64,000 nt of DNA from Arhodomonas aquaeolei DSM 8974 (GCF_000374645.1 NZ_KB894816.1:1-64000), one strand, 5' to 3'. Counted from the first letter of the stretch, positions 49,500 through 59,070 are shown. Program-made: numbers and translations. Notes: generated by a model from the letters alone, not told the origin.

Positions 49500-50732
49500 T
49501 CAGCCCGCCCGGCGGCAAGCCCCGAGGCGGCTGTCGGCGACATGCGCGGCGTCGACATGCAGCGTCCCCGGACCGGCGACGAACATGGGCTCGAGGAGCA
49601 CCCGTTCGAGCACACCGCGCAGGGCACGCGCGCCGGTACCCGAAGCCAGCGCCTCCTCGGCGATGGCCTCCAGGGCATCGTCGCCGAAGGTGAGCCGGCA
49701 GCCGTCCATGGCCATCAGGGACTGGTATTGCGCCACCAGGGCATTCCGCGGCTCGGTGAGGATGGCGCACAGCCCCGCGGCGTCCAGCGGGTCGAGCACC
49801 GCGGTGACCGGCAACCGCCCCACCAGCTCCGGGATCAGGCCGTAGGCCATGAGATCCTCCGGTGAAAGCGCCTCGGCCAACGGCGGCGTCTCCGCCATCT
49901 CCCCCGCCGGATCCGCGGCGAAGCCGACACCACCGGAGAGCTGACGACGACGAACGAGGGCGTCGATGCCGTCGAAGGCCCCGCCGCATATGAACAGGAC
50001 CTCGCGGGTGTCGAGCTCCGGGATGGGGGCACGGGGGCTCCGCCGGGCCTGGGGCAGCGGCACGCGGGTCCCCTCCAGGAAGCGCAGCAGCGACTGCTGC
50101 ACCCCTTCCGCGGAGACGTCACGGCCGTGCACCGGGCTGTCCGCACCGGCGGCGAGCTTGTCGATCTCGTCGATATAGACAATGCCGCAGCCGGCCAGGC
50201 CGATATCCCCGTCGGCGGCCTGGAGCAGCCGCTCGGCGATGACATCGACGTCCTCGCCCACGTAGCCCGCCTCGGTGAGGCCGGTGGCATCGATACTCAC
50301 GAAGGGTACCGCCAGCGAGCGCGCCAGGGTCTCGGCGAGCAGGGTCTTGCCGGAACCACTGGGGCCGAGCAGGAGCACGTTGCTCTTGCCGATCTTCGGC
50401 TCGCCGGGCGAACGGGTCCGGCGCAGGCGTTTGTAGTGGTTGTACACCGCCACGGCGAGGCTGCGCTTACCCCGAGTCTGGCCGATCACGTACTCGTCGA
50501 GAAAGGCATGGATCTGGGACGGCGTGGGCAGCGGGGCCGGCGCCAGGGCCCGCTCCGTCGCCCCCTCCTCGGCCAGGATGCGCGCGCACTCGGTGGCACA
50601 GCGCGCGCAGATCGAGACCGCCCCGGTCGCCACCAGGGTATTGGCGGCGCTCTCGACGCTGCCGCAGAAGGCACACGCCGTGGCCCCGCGATGCCCGTCA
50701 CCGATCGTCTTTCGCTCAGCGCTGCGGACCAT
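49500..50732 (-). CDS. ClpX paralogue (AAA+ unfoldase-like) with altered pore and ClpP loops
   Basis: The product is 410 aa. The N-terminal zinc domain (Cys 20, 23, 42, 45), Walker A GPSGSGKT (123-130), pore loop GYVG (156-159), Walker B IVYIDEID and sensor-2 GARALRGV are kept. Two ClpX hallmarks are changed: the RKH loop reads ARRSPRAP (about 229-236), and the ClpP-docking IGF reads VGF (269-271). It is not next to clpP, tig or lon, so it is probably a second copy beside a normal clpX elsewhere. GGGGAGG precedes the ATG. Role unknown: a specialised unfoldase, with or without ClpP. Confidence 0.88.
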   Translation of the reverse strand: MVRSAERKTIGDGHRGATACAFCGSVESAANTLVATGAVSICARCATECARILAEEGATERALAPAPLPTPSQIHAFLDEYVIGQTRGKRSLAVAVYNHYKRLRRTRSPGEPKIGKSNVLLLGPSGSGKTLLAETLARSLAVPFVSIDATGLTEAGYVGEDVDVIAERLLQAADGDIGLAGCGIVYIDEIDKLAAGADSPVHGRDVSAEGVQQSLLRFLEGTRVPLPQARRSPRAPIPELDTREVLFICGGAFDGIDALVRRRQLSGGVGFAADPAGEMAETPPLAEALSPEDLMAYGLIPELVGRLPVTAVLDPLDAAGLCAILTEPRNALVAQYQSLMAMDGCRLTFGDDALEAIAEEALASGTGARALRGVLERVLLEPMFVAGPGTLHVDAAHVADSRLGACRRAG

Positions 50733-50972
50733 GCCGGCCTCCCCCTATGCTTGCCTGCCGCCGGGGGGCGGTGTTCGTCTCCCCCATAGTGCATTTATAG
50801 AACGCCTGTCCACGCATGCCAGCGCCCCGGCCCCCCGCCACCGGGCCTTCGGCTTCTGAAACGGGACACCGGTCACGCGCACGTACGGCGCAACTGTCCC
50901 AACGCCTGGCACAGGCAGTACACTACGGGTTTGAGAACCAGATCGAACGCGGCTCACCGTCGGAGGCCCCGA

Positions 50973-51242
50973 ATGCCCCTGGACCGGAAACTCCTGGACA
51001 TCCTCTGCTGCCCCGTCACCAAGGTGCCGGTACGCCCGCTGCGCCGCGACGAGCTCAAGCGCGTCAACGAGCTGATCTCCGGCGGCACGCTCCACTACAT
51101 GGACGACAGCCCGGTGAACGAGCCCCTCGCGGAAGGCCTGGTCACGCGCAACGGAGAACGTGTCTACCGCGTCGATGACGGCATCCCCGTCATGCTCGAG
51201 GAGCGTGGCATGCTCGTCCGTCAGCTCGGCATCGGTGGCTGA
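50973..51242 (+). CDS. Trm112-like protein
   Basis: The product is 89 aa. The start MPLDRKLLDILCCPVTK and the end VYRVDDGIPVMLEERG match Trm112/UPF0434 proteins. The middle has an insertion of about 25 residues (LRRDELKRVNELISG...) relative to the E. coli YcaR type. Of the usual zinc Cys only the CCP pair is present, so zinc binding is doubtful. CGGAGG precedes the ATG. It overlaps prmC by 8 bp, which is notable because Trm112 partners a PrmC homologue in eukaryotes and archaea. Confidence 0.85.
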   Translation: MPLDRKLLDILCCPVTKVPVRPLRRDELKRVNELISGGTLHYMDDSPVNEPLAEGLVTRNGERVYRVDDGIPVMLEERGMLVRQLGIGG

Positions 51243-52098
51243 CCACCCCCCCATCGCGGAGGACGCCACCGTCACGGGGCTGCTGGCCGAGGGCCGCCGG
51301 CGGCTGGCCGGCGGCGACAGCCCGGGCCTCGATGCCGCACTGCTGCTGGCCCACGCCCTGGGCCGCAGCCGCACGTGGCTGCACACCTGGCCGGAGCATT
51401 ACCCGGGGGCCAGCGAGGTCGAGCATTTCCGGGCGCTGCTCGCGGCCCGTGCCCGGGGCGCACCTATCGCCCACCTCACCGGCGAGCGGGAATTCTGGAG
51501 CCTCGCGCTCACGGTCACCCCGGACACCCTGGTGCCACGCCCGGAGACGGAGACCCTGGTCGAGGCGGCGCTGGCGGTCTGCCCCGCCCCGCCGGAACGG
51601 CTTCTGGACCTCGGTACCGGCAGCGGCGCCGTGGCCCTGGCGCTGGCGAGCGAATGGCCGGGAACGGCGGTGGACGCCACCGAGCGCAGCCACGACGCCG
51701 CAACGCTCGCCCGGGAGAACGCCGCCCGCCTGGGCCTCGACGCCCGCGTCAGCGTCTTCGAGGGCGACTGGTTCGCCCCCCTGCCGGCACGGCGTTACCC
51801 GCTGGTGGTGAGCAACCCGCCCTACATCGGCGCCGAAGAGCCCGAACCCTGGCAGGGCGACGCCGCCCACGAGCCGCGTGGCGCGCTGATCGCCGCGGAC
51901 GCCGGCCTGGCCGCCCTGTGCACGATCGTCGATGACGCGCCGGATTGGCTGGCCCCCGGGGGCTGGCTGATACTGGAACACGGCTGGCGCCAGGGCGAGG
52001 CGGTCCGCGGGCTGCTCGCCGACGCCGGCTACACGGCCGTGCAGACCTGGCGGGACCTCGCCGGACACGAGCGGGTCACCGGCGGGCGCCGGCCCTGA
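51235..52098 (+). CDS. prmC: Release factor glutamine methyltransferase PrmC
   Basis: The product is 287 aa. The N-terminal helical domain is followed by a SAM-dependent domain with PHETET-type VPRPETETLVEAAL, LLDLGTGSGAVALALA, and the substrate motif VVSNPPYIG. It methylates the GGQ glutamine of RF1 and RF2. The start is taken as GTG at 51235 (VADHPPIAEDATV), inside the end of the Trm112-like gene. moeB follows 22 bp later. Confidence 0.94.
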   Translation: MADHPPIAEDATVTGLLAEGRRRLAGGDSPGLDAALLLAHALGRSRTWLHTWPEHYPGASEVEHFRALLAARARGAPIAHLTGEREFWSLALTVTPDTLVPRPETETLVEAALAVCPAPPERLLDLGTGSGAVALALASEWPGTAVDATERSHDAATLARENAARLGLDARVSVFEGDWFAPLPARRYPLVVSNPPYIGAEEPEPWQGDAAHEPRGALIAADAGLAALCTIVDDAPDWLAPGGWLILEHGWRQGEAVRGLLADAGYTAVQTWRDLAGHERVTGGRRP

Positions 52099-52120
52099 TC
52101 CACCGCGACCGGATACCCTG

Positions 52121-52873
52121 ATGGACGACGACCAGCTCCTGCGCTACAGCCGCCAGATCATGCTTCCCGGCCTCGACTATGAGGGCCAGCAGCGGCTGCT
52201 CGACGCCTCCGTGCTCATCGTCGGCCTCGGCGGGCTGGGCTCGCCGGCGGCGCTGTACCTCGCCGCCGCCGGCGTGGGGCGCCTGGTGCTGGCCGACTTC
52301 GACCGCGTGGCACTGACCAACCTCCAGCGCCAGATCCTCTACCGCAGTGAGGACGTGGGCGCGCTCAAGGCGGAGGTGGCCCGCGAGCGGCTGAACGCCC
52401 TCAACCCGGACGTGCGCGTGGAGACGGTCACCGACCCCCTGGACGACGCCAGCCTCCCCGACCTGGTCGCCGGGGTGGACGCGGTCGCCGACGGCTGCGA
52501 CAACTTCGCCACACGCTTCGCGGTCAACCGCGCCTGCGTCGCCGGCGGCCGGCCGCTGGTCTCCGCCGCGGTGATCCGGATGGAGGCCCAGATCGCGGTC
52601 TACCGCAGCGACCGCCCCGGCGCACCCTGCTACCGCTGCGTGTTCCCGGAAACCGGCGAGGCGGCGGAGACCTGCAGCGAGACCGGCGTGCTCGGCCCGC
52701 TCACCGGCGTGGTGGGCAGCCTGCAGGCGGTGGAGACGGTGAAGCTGCTCGCCGGGCTCGGCGAAGGGCTGGAGTCGCGGCTGCTCACCCTGGACGCCAT
52801 GCGGATGCGCTGGCGCACCCTCTCGCTCGTGCGGGATCCGGACTGCCCGGTCTGCGGCGGCGCGTCGGGCTGA
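52121..52873 (+). CDS. moeB: MoeB/ThiF-family adenylyltransferase
   Basis: The product is 250 aa, the size of MoeB. LIVGLGGLGSPAALYLAAAGVG (Rossmann), LTNLQRQILY, zinc Cys in APCYRC and CPVCGG, and the Cys of AETCSETGVLGP are present. It adenylates the C-terminal Gly-Gly of MoaD or ThiS. prmC-moeB linkage, common in gammaproteobacteria, favours MoeB; ThiF is the alternative. Confidence 0.9.
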   Translation: MDDDQLLRYSRQIMLPGLDYEGQQRLLDASVLIVGLGGLGSPAALYLAAAGVGRLVLADFDRVALTNLQRQILYRSEDVGALKAEVARERLNALNPDVRVETVTDPLDDASLPDLVAGVDAVADGCDNFATRFAVNRACVAGGRPLVSAAVIRMEAQIAVYRSDRPGAPCYRCVFPETGEAAETCSETGVLGPLTGVVGSLQAVETVKLLAGLGEGLESRLLTLDAMRMRWRTLSLVRDPDCPVCGGASG

Positions 52874-52890
52874 CCCGCGCGGCCGGCGCC

Positions 52891-53529
52891 CTACTCCGCC
52901 GCTGCCAGGCCAGCCTGGATGGCCGCCAGCAGGCGGTCCTCGGCCTCGGCCATGGGCAGCGTCACGCCCAGGCTGCGCAGGTCGATGACCTCCAGCCCGG
53001 CATAGCCGCAGGGATTGATCCGGGAGAAGGGCTCCAGGTCCATGTCCACGTTGAACGACAGGCCGTGGTAGCTGCAGCCCCGGCGCACCCGCAGGCCGAC
53101 CTGGGCGATCTTGGCACCCGCCACGTATACCCCCGGGGCGTCCCGCCGGGCGTGCCCGGTGATGCCGTCGTCGGCGAGCACGCGGATAACCGCGTCCTCC
53201 AGCAGCGAGACCAGCCGCCGCACGCCGAGACGGCGGCGGCGGACATCCAGCAGCGGATACGCCACGAGCTGCCCCGGGCCGTGGTAGGTGACCTGGCCAC
53301 CGCGGTCAACGGCGACGACCGGGATATCCCCCGGGGCGAGGAGGTGCTCGGGCCGGCCGGCCAGCCCCTGGGTGAATACCGGCGGGTGCTCCAGCAGCCA
53401 GAGCTCGTCGCCGGTCTCAGGACCGCGCTCGTCGGTGAACGCCTGCATCCGCCGCCAGGTGGGCTCGTAGGCCACGCGGCCGAGGCGGCGCACCCTGAGG
53501 GCGGGATCGTCGGCGACCACGGCGCTCAC
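52891..53529 (-). CDS. lipB: Octanoyl-(acyl carrier protein):protein N-octanoyltransferase
   Basis: The product is 212 aa. [21 protein letters not shown], the Lys motif [15 protein letters not shown] and the catalytic Cys in [12 protein letters not shown] are present. It moves octanoate from ACP to lipoate-dependent enzymes. The start is GTG within GTGA at the ybeD stop. lipA does not follow; convergent moeB does. Confidence 0.96.
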   Translation of the reverse strand: MSAVVADDPALRVRRLGRVAYEPTWRRMQAFTDERGPETGDELWLLEHPPVFTQGLAGRPEHLLAPGDIPVVAVDRGGQVTYHGPGQLVAYPLLDVRRRRLGVRRLVSLLEDAVIRVLADDGITGHARRDAPGVYVAGAKIAQVGLRVRRGCSYHGLSFNVDMDLEPFSRINPCGYAGLEVIDLRSLGVTLPMAEAEDRLLAAIQAGLAAAE

Positions 53530-53795
53530 AGCGTCATCAGGACATCGTCGTGGGCGTGAAGGTCGCGGTAGATCGCGTCGAGCTGCTCTCGGCTGTGCGC
53601 ACGCACGGTCACGGTCACCGACAGGAACCGGCCGTTGCGGCTCTCCGCCACGCGCACGTCCGCCTCCGCAAGCTCGCCGCGGACGTGGGCCGCGACCAGC
53701 CGGCGCACGGTGGCCTCGATATCGGCACCAGCCCGGCCCATGGCCTTGATCGGGAAGTCGCAGGGAAAGGTGAGCGGTGTGTCCTCGCTGTTCAT
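53526..53795 (-). CDS. ybeD: DUF493/YbeD-family protein
   Basis: The product is 89 aa. [15 protein letters not shown] at the start and [25 protein letters not shown] at the end fit the ACT-like YbeD fold. It always seems to accompany lipB; a regulatory role is suspected but unproven. ATG overlaps the aminotransferase stop and its own stop overlaps lipB. Confidence 0.93.
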   Translation of the reverse strand: MNSEDTPLTFPCDFPIKAMGRAGADIEATVRRLVAAHVRGELAEADVRVAESRNGRFLSVTVTVRAHSREQLDAIYRDLHAHDDVLMTL

Positions 53796-54667
53796 GCCGG
53801 TACCTCCGTCGCTGCCGCGACCCGGAACGCGGCCTTGTGCCGGTCGAACGCCTCGCGCAGCCGGCGCCACACCGGGCCGGGGCTGCCGTCGCCCACGCTG
53901 GCGCCGTCGATCTGCGTCACCGGCACGATCTCCCTGGTGGAGCTGGTCAGCCAGACCTCCTCGGCGGCGGCGATCCCGTCGACCTCGATGGGCTGCTCCG
54001 CCACCGGGAGACCGATCCCGCGGGCGAGCTCCAGGATGAACGCGCGGGTCACCCCCGGCAGCAGCGACGGCCCCAGCGGCGGGGTGACGACGGTACCGCC
54101 GATCACCGCGAAGAGGTTGCTCGCCGAGGCCTCGGTAATCCGGCCCCCGCGCTGGAGCAGCGTCTCGAACGCGCCGGCCTCCTCCGCCGCCTGACGCAGG
54201 AGCACGTTGCCGAGCAGCGAGACGGCCTTGATGTCGCAGCGCGCCCAGCGGATGTCCTCGCGCAGGATCACGGCAACCCCGTCGGTACCCTCGACCACCG
54301 GCGGCGGCATCGGTGCGCGGTAGGCGAACACCCCGGGCTCGGGCTGTGCGGGAAAACGGTGATCACGATGCGGGGCCACGCCCCGCGTGATCTGCAGGTA
54401 GACCGAACAATCCACTTCGGCCCCTTCCAGCAGTCCGGAAACCACGGCCTCCGGGGCCAGGGTGCCGGCATCCAGCCCGATCGCCGCGAGGCTGTCGCGC
54501 AGCCGTGCGATGTGGCGCTCGAGCAGGAACGCCCGGCCGCTATAGGCGGGGATCACCTCGTAGACGCCGTCCCCGAAGAGATACCCCCGGTCCATCGGCG
54601 AGACCCGTGCCTCGGAGAGCACAAGCCATTCGCCGTTGAGGTAGCAGGGGGCGTCACCGGCGGTCAC
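53792..54667 (-). CDS. dat: D-amino acid aminotransferase (class IV)
   Basis: The product is 291 aa. The PLP Lys lies in [40 protein letters not shown] and the cofactor-binding [12 protein letters not shown] are typical of class IV enzymes. The CDIK-N-LLGN form matches D-alanine aminotransferases better than IlvE. It can make D-Glu or D-Ala for peptidoglycan, which fits its place between dacC and ybeD. The start is GTG at 54667 (GTGA with dacC stop). Confidence 0.88.
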   Translation of the reverse strand: MTAGDAPCYLNGEWLVLSEARVSPMDRGYLFGDGVYEVIPAYSGRAFLLERHIARLRDSLAAIGLDAGTLAPEAVVSGLLEGAEVDCSVYLQITRGVAPHRDHRFPAQPEPGVFAYRAPMPPPVVEGTDGVAVILREDIRWARCDIKAVSLLGNVLLRQAAEEAGAFETLLQRGGRITEASASNLFAVIGGTVVTPPLGPSLLPGVTRAFILELARGIGLPVAEQPIEVDGIAAAEEVWLTSSTREIVPVTQIDGASVGDGSPGPVWRRLREAFDRHKAAFRVAAATEVPA

Positions 54668-55824
54668 TGGAACCAAAGAAGGACCCCGTCCATGATCCGC
54701 CCGAAGAAGCCGCCCGCCTCGACACCGGAGAGCGCCACCAGCGGCACCTCCGCGACAGTGCGCTCCCCGAGGGTGACCTGCACCTTGCCGTAGGACTTGC
54801 CCTTCTCCACCGGGGCGATGATGCGCCCGTCCACGCTCATGCTCGCCTCGAGACGGTCGTACTGGCGCTTGGGGATGGTGACGTAAAGGTCATGGCGCAC
54901 GCCCAGCGGGGCGGTATCCGTGGCGCCCTTCCAGACCGGCGCGTCGGTCAGGGACTTGCCCGCCTGGTAGAGGCGGTGGGTCTCGAAGAAGCGGAAGCCG
55001 TAGTTCAGCAGCGCCTGGCTCTGGTCGAGCCGCGCGTTGGCGCTGGAGGTGCCCATCACCACCGAGATCAGGCGCATGCCGTCACGCTCGGCGGAGCTCG
55101 TGAGGCAGTAGCCCGCCGCCTCCGTGTGGCCGGTCTTCAGCCCGTCCACGGTCTTGTCCCGCCACAGCAGCTTGTTGCGGTTGCTCTGCTCGATACCGTT
55201 CCACTTGAACGACTTCATCGAGTAGAACTTGTAGTACTGCGGGAACTCGCTGATCAGCGCCCGCGCCAGGATGGCCGTGTCGTGGGCGGAGGAGTAATGC
55301 TCCTCCGTCGGCAGGCCGGTGGCGTTCACGTAGTGGGTGTTGTCCATGCCCAGGGCGTCGGCGTACTGATTCATCACCTGGGCGAAGGTGTCCTCGGTGC
55401 CGGCGACGTACTCGGCCAGCGCGATGCTCGCGTCGTTGCCCGACTGGATGATCATCCCGCGCAGCAGGTTGGCGACGCTGACCTGGTCGCCCGCTTCGAT
55501 AAACATCCGTGAGCCGGGGGCCCGCCACGCCCGCTCGGAGACGCGGACCATGTCGTCCATGGCGATGTTGCCCGCGTCCAGCTCCTTGAACACCACGTAG
55601 GCGGTCATGAGCTTGGTCAGGCTCGCCGGCTCCACCCGGGCGTCGGGATCCTTGGAAGCGATCATCCGGCCGCTGTGGTAGTCCATGAGCACGTAGTTCT
55701 GCGCGCCGAGGCTCGGGGGATCCGGCACCGGTATCGGCTGAGTCTGGGCGAGCACACGGCCGGCGCCCAGCAGGGTCGCGAGAACGAGAGCGAATACGCT
55801 GAATCGAAGAGCCAGTTTAGCCAT
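54664..55824 (-). CDS. dacC: D-alanyl-D-alanine carboxypeptidase (PBP5/6 type)
   Basis: The product is 386 aa. A signal peptide (to VLAQ) precedes the serine peptidase with SLTK, SGN and KTG (LKTGHTEAAG) motifs in order. A C-terminal PBP5 beta domain and an amphipathic end ([14 protein letters not shown]) anchor it to the inner membrane. It trims pentapeptide side chains. DacA is an equally possible name. Confidence 0.94.
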   Translation of the reverse strand: MAKLALRFSVFALVLATLLGAGRVLAQTQPIPVPDPPSLGAQNYVLMDYHSGRMIASKDPDARVEPASLTKLMTAYVVFKELDAGNIAMDDMVRVSERAWRAPGSRMFIEAGDQVSVANLLRGMIIQSGNDASIALAEYVAGTEDTFAQVMNQYADALGMDNTHYVNATGLPTEEHYSSAHDTAILARALISEFPQYYKFYSMKSFKWNGIEQSNRNKLLWRDKTVDGLKTGHTEAAGYCLTSSAERDGMRLISVVMGTSSANARLDQSQALLNYGFRFFETHRLYQAGKSLTDAPVWKGATDTAPLGVRHDLYVTIPKRQYDRLEASMSVDGRIIAPVEKGKSYGKVQVTLGERTVAEVPLVALSGVEAGGFFGRIMDGVLLWFQ

Positions 55825-55871
55825 GATCCCTATTTACTGTGCCTGCGGTAAATCCGGCCATCCGCCGCCCC

Positions 55872-56897
55872 TCAGGGCTCGGTCACCACGTGACCCGACG
55901 GATAACCCTTGGCGGTGAGGCGTCCTCCGATCTCCCGGACCGCCGCCTCACCATCGAGGGGACCCACCCGGACGCGATAAAGTTCACGCCCCTGCTGGGT
56001 CGTCGCCTCCATGCGCACCGGCACCTCGATGGCGGAATCGCGGAGCTGCGCCACCAGGCGCTCGGCATTCTGACGCACACCGAACGCCCCGAGCTGGATA
56101 TAGTAGTCCATTGCCGACGCCGAGGATGTGCGCCCTGCCCCGTCACCGGTGTCGCCCACGGCGCCCTCTGCGGGCGCTCTCGCCGCCCCTGCCCCACCGC
56201 CGGCATCCGCCGTGACGGCCCCGTCCAGGGACTGCGGATCATCACCGGCAGCCGAGGCGAGCTGCGCCGAGCCGTCGACGGCACCGTCGTCCGGGGTATC
56301 GTCATCGACCGCCACGGCGCGGGCGGTGTCCGGCTGGCGTTCCTGTCCGCCGTCAGGGGGGGCATCCTTCCCGCCAGCCTCGTAGCCCGGCCCCACCACC
56401 CGGATCGACACCGGTGCGGTGCCGGTCGACACCACACCGAGCTTGGTCGCCGCGGCATAGGAGAGATCGATGATCCGCCCCTTCGCGAAGGGACCACGGT
56501 CGTTGACCTTCACCACCGCCTTGCGCCCGTTGTCCAGGTTGGTCACCTCGACCCACGACGGCAGCGGCAGGGTCTTGTGGGCCGCGGTCATGGCATACAT
56601 GTCGTACGGCTCACCGCTGGAGGTACGCCGGCCGTGGAACTTCTTGCCGTACCAGGAGGCGATTCCGCGCTGCCGGAAACCGGAGGCATCGGACATCACA
56701 TGGTAGCGCCGCCCCAGCACCTCGTAGCTATCCGGGTTGCCGTAGCGGCTGCGGGGCACCTCCTTCGGCGTCGCATCCGGCAGGCTCGAGGCGCCGGAGA
56801 TCGGCTCCCCCGGACCGTCGCCAGGTGACGACGCACAGCCGGCCAGCGCCAGCACGGCCACCGCCGTCAGCGCGGGCAGCAGCGGCACCGCCCTCAT
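55872..56897 (-). CDS. rlpA: Septal ring lytic transglycosylase RlpA
   Basis: The product is 341 aa. Lipoprotein signal ending LALAGC; a double-psi beta-barrel (about 75-165) with RGIASWYGKKFHGRRTSSGEPYDMYAMTAAHKTLPLPSWVEV in separate conserved parts and VKVNDRGPF; a low-complexity linker; and a SPOR domain at the C-terminus (YYIQLGAFGVRQNAERL). It cuts naked glycan strands at the septum. ATG overlaps the mltB stop. Confidence 0.95.
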   Translation of the reverse strand: MRAVPLLPALTAVAVLALAGCASSPGDGPGEPISGASSLPDATPKEVPRSRYGNPDSYEVLGRRYHVMSDASGFRQRGIASWYGKKFHGRRTSSGEPYDMYAMTAAHKTLPLPSWVEVTNLDNGRKAVVKVNDRGPFAKGRIIDLSYAAATKLGVVSTGTAPVSIRVVGPGYEAGGKDAPPDGGQERQPDTARAVAVDDDTPDDGAVDGSAQLASAAGDDPQSLDGAVTADAGGGAGAARAPAEGAVGDTGDGAGRTSSASAMDYYIQLGAFGVRQNAERLVAQLRDSAIEVPVRMEATTQQGRELYRVRVGPLDGEAAVREIGGRLTAKGYPSGHVVTEP

Positions 56898-57919
56898 GCC
56901 CCGGGCCCCCGCGCCTCGCGGATCGCCTCACCGAGCTGATGCACCGCCATCGCATATAGCGGGCTGTGGTTGTAGCGGGTGATGACATAGAAGTTCGTCA
57001 GGGTCACCCAGTACTGGGGGCCATCCTCGCCCTCGAGCACGGTGAGGCGCGCCGGGGCATCCGCCGGCAGCGTTTCCTGGGGGTACACGCCGCGACGCGC
57101 GAGCTCGCCGACAGTGGTGTTCGGCTTGAGCCCGCCGGCATCGGCGAGCGGGCGCCAGTCGTCGCCGTCCACCTCCGCGGGTACCGCCACCGGTTCGCCG
57201 CTGCGCCAGCCGTGACGGGCGAAGTAGTTGGCGACACTGCCGAGCACGTCCGGCAGCTCGTCCCACAGGTCCCGCCGGCCGTTGTCGTTGAAATCCACGG
57301 CGTAGGCGCGGTAGCTGCTGGCGATGAACTGCGGCATGCCCATGGCACCGGCATAGGAGCCCTTGGGTCCGAGCGGATCGATGCCCTCCTCGCGGGTGAG
57401 CAGGAAGTAGTCTGCCAGCTCGCCGCGGAAGAACCCGCTGCGCGGCGGGTAATCGAAGGCCAGGGTGCGCAGGGCGTCGATGACCCGGTGACGGCCGGTA
57501 TATGTGCCGTAGCGCGTCTCCACGCCGACGATGGCGACCAGCACGGCCGGCGACACCCCATACGCCTCGCTCACGCGCCGGATCAGCGCCTCGTGCTCGT
57601 CCCAGAAGTCGGCACCGGCCTGGATGCGCGCCTGCTTGAGGAATATGCCGCGGTAGCGGTGCCACGGCAGCGCCTCCGCCGGGCGCTCCATGGCATCGAT
57701 GATGTCCTGCTGGCGCTCGCTCGCCGCGAGCACCTCGCGCACCCGGTCGGCATCGAGGCCGTGCTCCCGGGCCATCTGCTCGGCGAAACGGTCGAAGGCG
57801 GCCTCGTCGTCCGCGGGCTCGGGGGCGCCGGCAACCGCGCAGCCGGCGAGCAGGGCGGCCGTCACGGCCAGGGCCCCCATGGCGGAACGGACGCGGGCGG
57901 GTGCGGGGCGGTGTCTCAT
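56894..57919 (-). CDS. mltB: Membrane-bound lytic transglycosylase B
   Basis: The product is 341 aa. A lipoprotein signal ends at LLAGC. The catalytic Glu lies in AIVGVETRYGTYTGRHRVID; GSYAGAMGMPQFIASSYRAYAVDF is split in the normal way, and NYFARHGWRSGEPV follows. It cleaves the glycan with anhydromuramic product. GGAGGAGGG precedes the ATG. Confidence 0.95.
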   Translation of the reverse strand: MRHRPAPARVRSAMGALAVTAALLAGCAVAGAPEPADDEAAFDRFAEQMAREHGLDADRVREVLAASERQQDIIDAMERPAEALPWHRYRGIFLKQARIQAGADFWDEHEALIRRVSEAYGVSPAVLVAIVGVETRYGTYTGRHRVIDALRTLAFDYPPRSGFFRGELADYFLLTREEGIDPLGPKGSYAGAMGMPQFIASSYRAYAVDFNDNGRRDLWDELPDVLGSVANYFARHGWRSGEPVAVPAEVDGDDWRPLADAGGLKPNTTVGELARRGVYPQETLPADAPARLTVLEGEDGPQYWVTLTNFYVITRYNHSPLYAMAVHQLGEAIREARGPGA

Positions 57920-57948
57920 CGGCCCTCCTCCGGTCGATGCCCTGGCGG

Positions 57949-59070
57949 TCAGGATGACCACAGACGGCGATGGGTCTGAATGGACATGAGAATACCGAAG
58001 CCGGCCATGAGGGTCACCATTGACGTTCCCCCGAAGCTCACCAGCGGCAGTGGCAGCCCCACCACCGGCAGCAACCCGGAGACCATACCGATATTGGTGA
58101 AGAAGTAGACGAAGAACGTCAGCGAGATGCTGCCCGCCAGCAGCCGGCTGTAGCGATCCTGGGCGTGGCCGGCAATCCACAGGCCGCGTCCCACGACCGC
58201 CATGTAGAGCACCAGTAGCACGCACACCCCGAAGAAACCGAATTCCTCGGAGAGCACGGCGAAGATGAAATCCGTGTGCCGCTCCGGGAGGAACTCCAGG
58301 TGCGACTGCGTGCCGGCCATCCAGCCCTTGCCGTAGACACCGCCGGAGCCGATGGCGATCTTGGACTGGATGATGTGGTAGCCCGCCCCGAGCGGGTCGC
58401 GCTCCGGATCGAGGAAGGTCAGCACGCGCTGACGCTGGTAATCGCGCATGCCGAAGAACCACAGCAGCGGCGCGGCGGCACCGGCGAGCACCGCGCCGCC
58501 GGCGATATAGCGCCAGCTCAGCCCGCCCAGGAACAGAGCGAACACACCCGCCGCCGCCACCAGGAGCGCGGTGCCGAGGTCCGGCTGCACGGCGATCAGG
58601 CCCACGGGCACCCCGATCACCGCGACTACCACCAGGATCACCGGCACCCGGGGCGGGACGTCTTCGCGGGCGAGCACCCAGGCCACCATCATCGGCAACG
58701 CCAGCTTCATGAACTCCGAGGGCTGGACCATCATCACACCGAGGTCGATCCAGCGACGCGCCCCGCCGGCACTGGTGCCGAACAGCATCACGGCGAGCAG
58801 GCTCGCCACGCCGGCGAGGTAAAGCAGCGGCGTCCAGCGCCGCAGCAGCGACGGCGGCACCTGGGCAAGCACCAGCATCACGAAGAAGGCCACACCCAGG
58901 CGCCAGCACTGCCGCTCCCAGGCCTCGAAATCGCCGTTGAAGGCGCTGTAGAGCACCACCAGGCCGCCCGCTGCCACCAGCGCCAGGAGCACCAGCAGCG
59001 GCATGTCCAGGTGAAGATAGCGCTGCACGAAGCTCCGGTCCCGGGCCGGCCCCACCACATCATCATTCAT
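57949..59070 (-). CDS. rodA: Rod-shape SEDS glycosyltransferase RodA
   Basis: The product is 373 aa with ten membrane helices. SEDS motifs: MMVQPSEFMKLALP, AVQPDLGTALL, ALVAAGG at the first helix, and GLPLPLVSFGGTSMV near the end. It polymerises glycan with PBP2. ATG lies inside the end of mrdA (8-bp overlap), so the two partners are coupled. Confidence 0.97.
   Translation of the reverse strand: MNDDVVGPARDRSFVQRYLHLDMPLLVLLALVAAGGLVVLYSAFNGDFEAWERQCWRLGVAFFVMLVLAQVPPSLLRRWTPLLYLAGVASLLAVMLFGTSAGGARRWIDLGVMMVQPSEFMKLALPMMVAWVLAREDVPPRVPVILVVVAVIGVPVGLIAVQPDLGTALLVAAAGVFALFLGGLSWRYIAGGAVLAGAAAPLLWFFGMRDYQRQRVLTFLDPERDPLGAGYHIIQSKIAIGSGGVYGKGWMAGTQSHLEFLPERHTDFIFAVLSEEFGFFGVCVLLVLYMAVVGRGLWIAGHAQDRYSRLLAGSISLTFFVYFFTNIGMVSGLLPVVGLPLPLVSFGGTSMVTLMAGFGILMSIQTHRRLWSS

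Noticed and set aside
50931-50972. Upstream extension of the Trm112-like protein
   Set aside because: It has no conserved residues and the ATG at 50973 has a good CGGAGG site.
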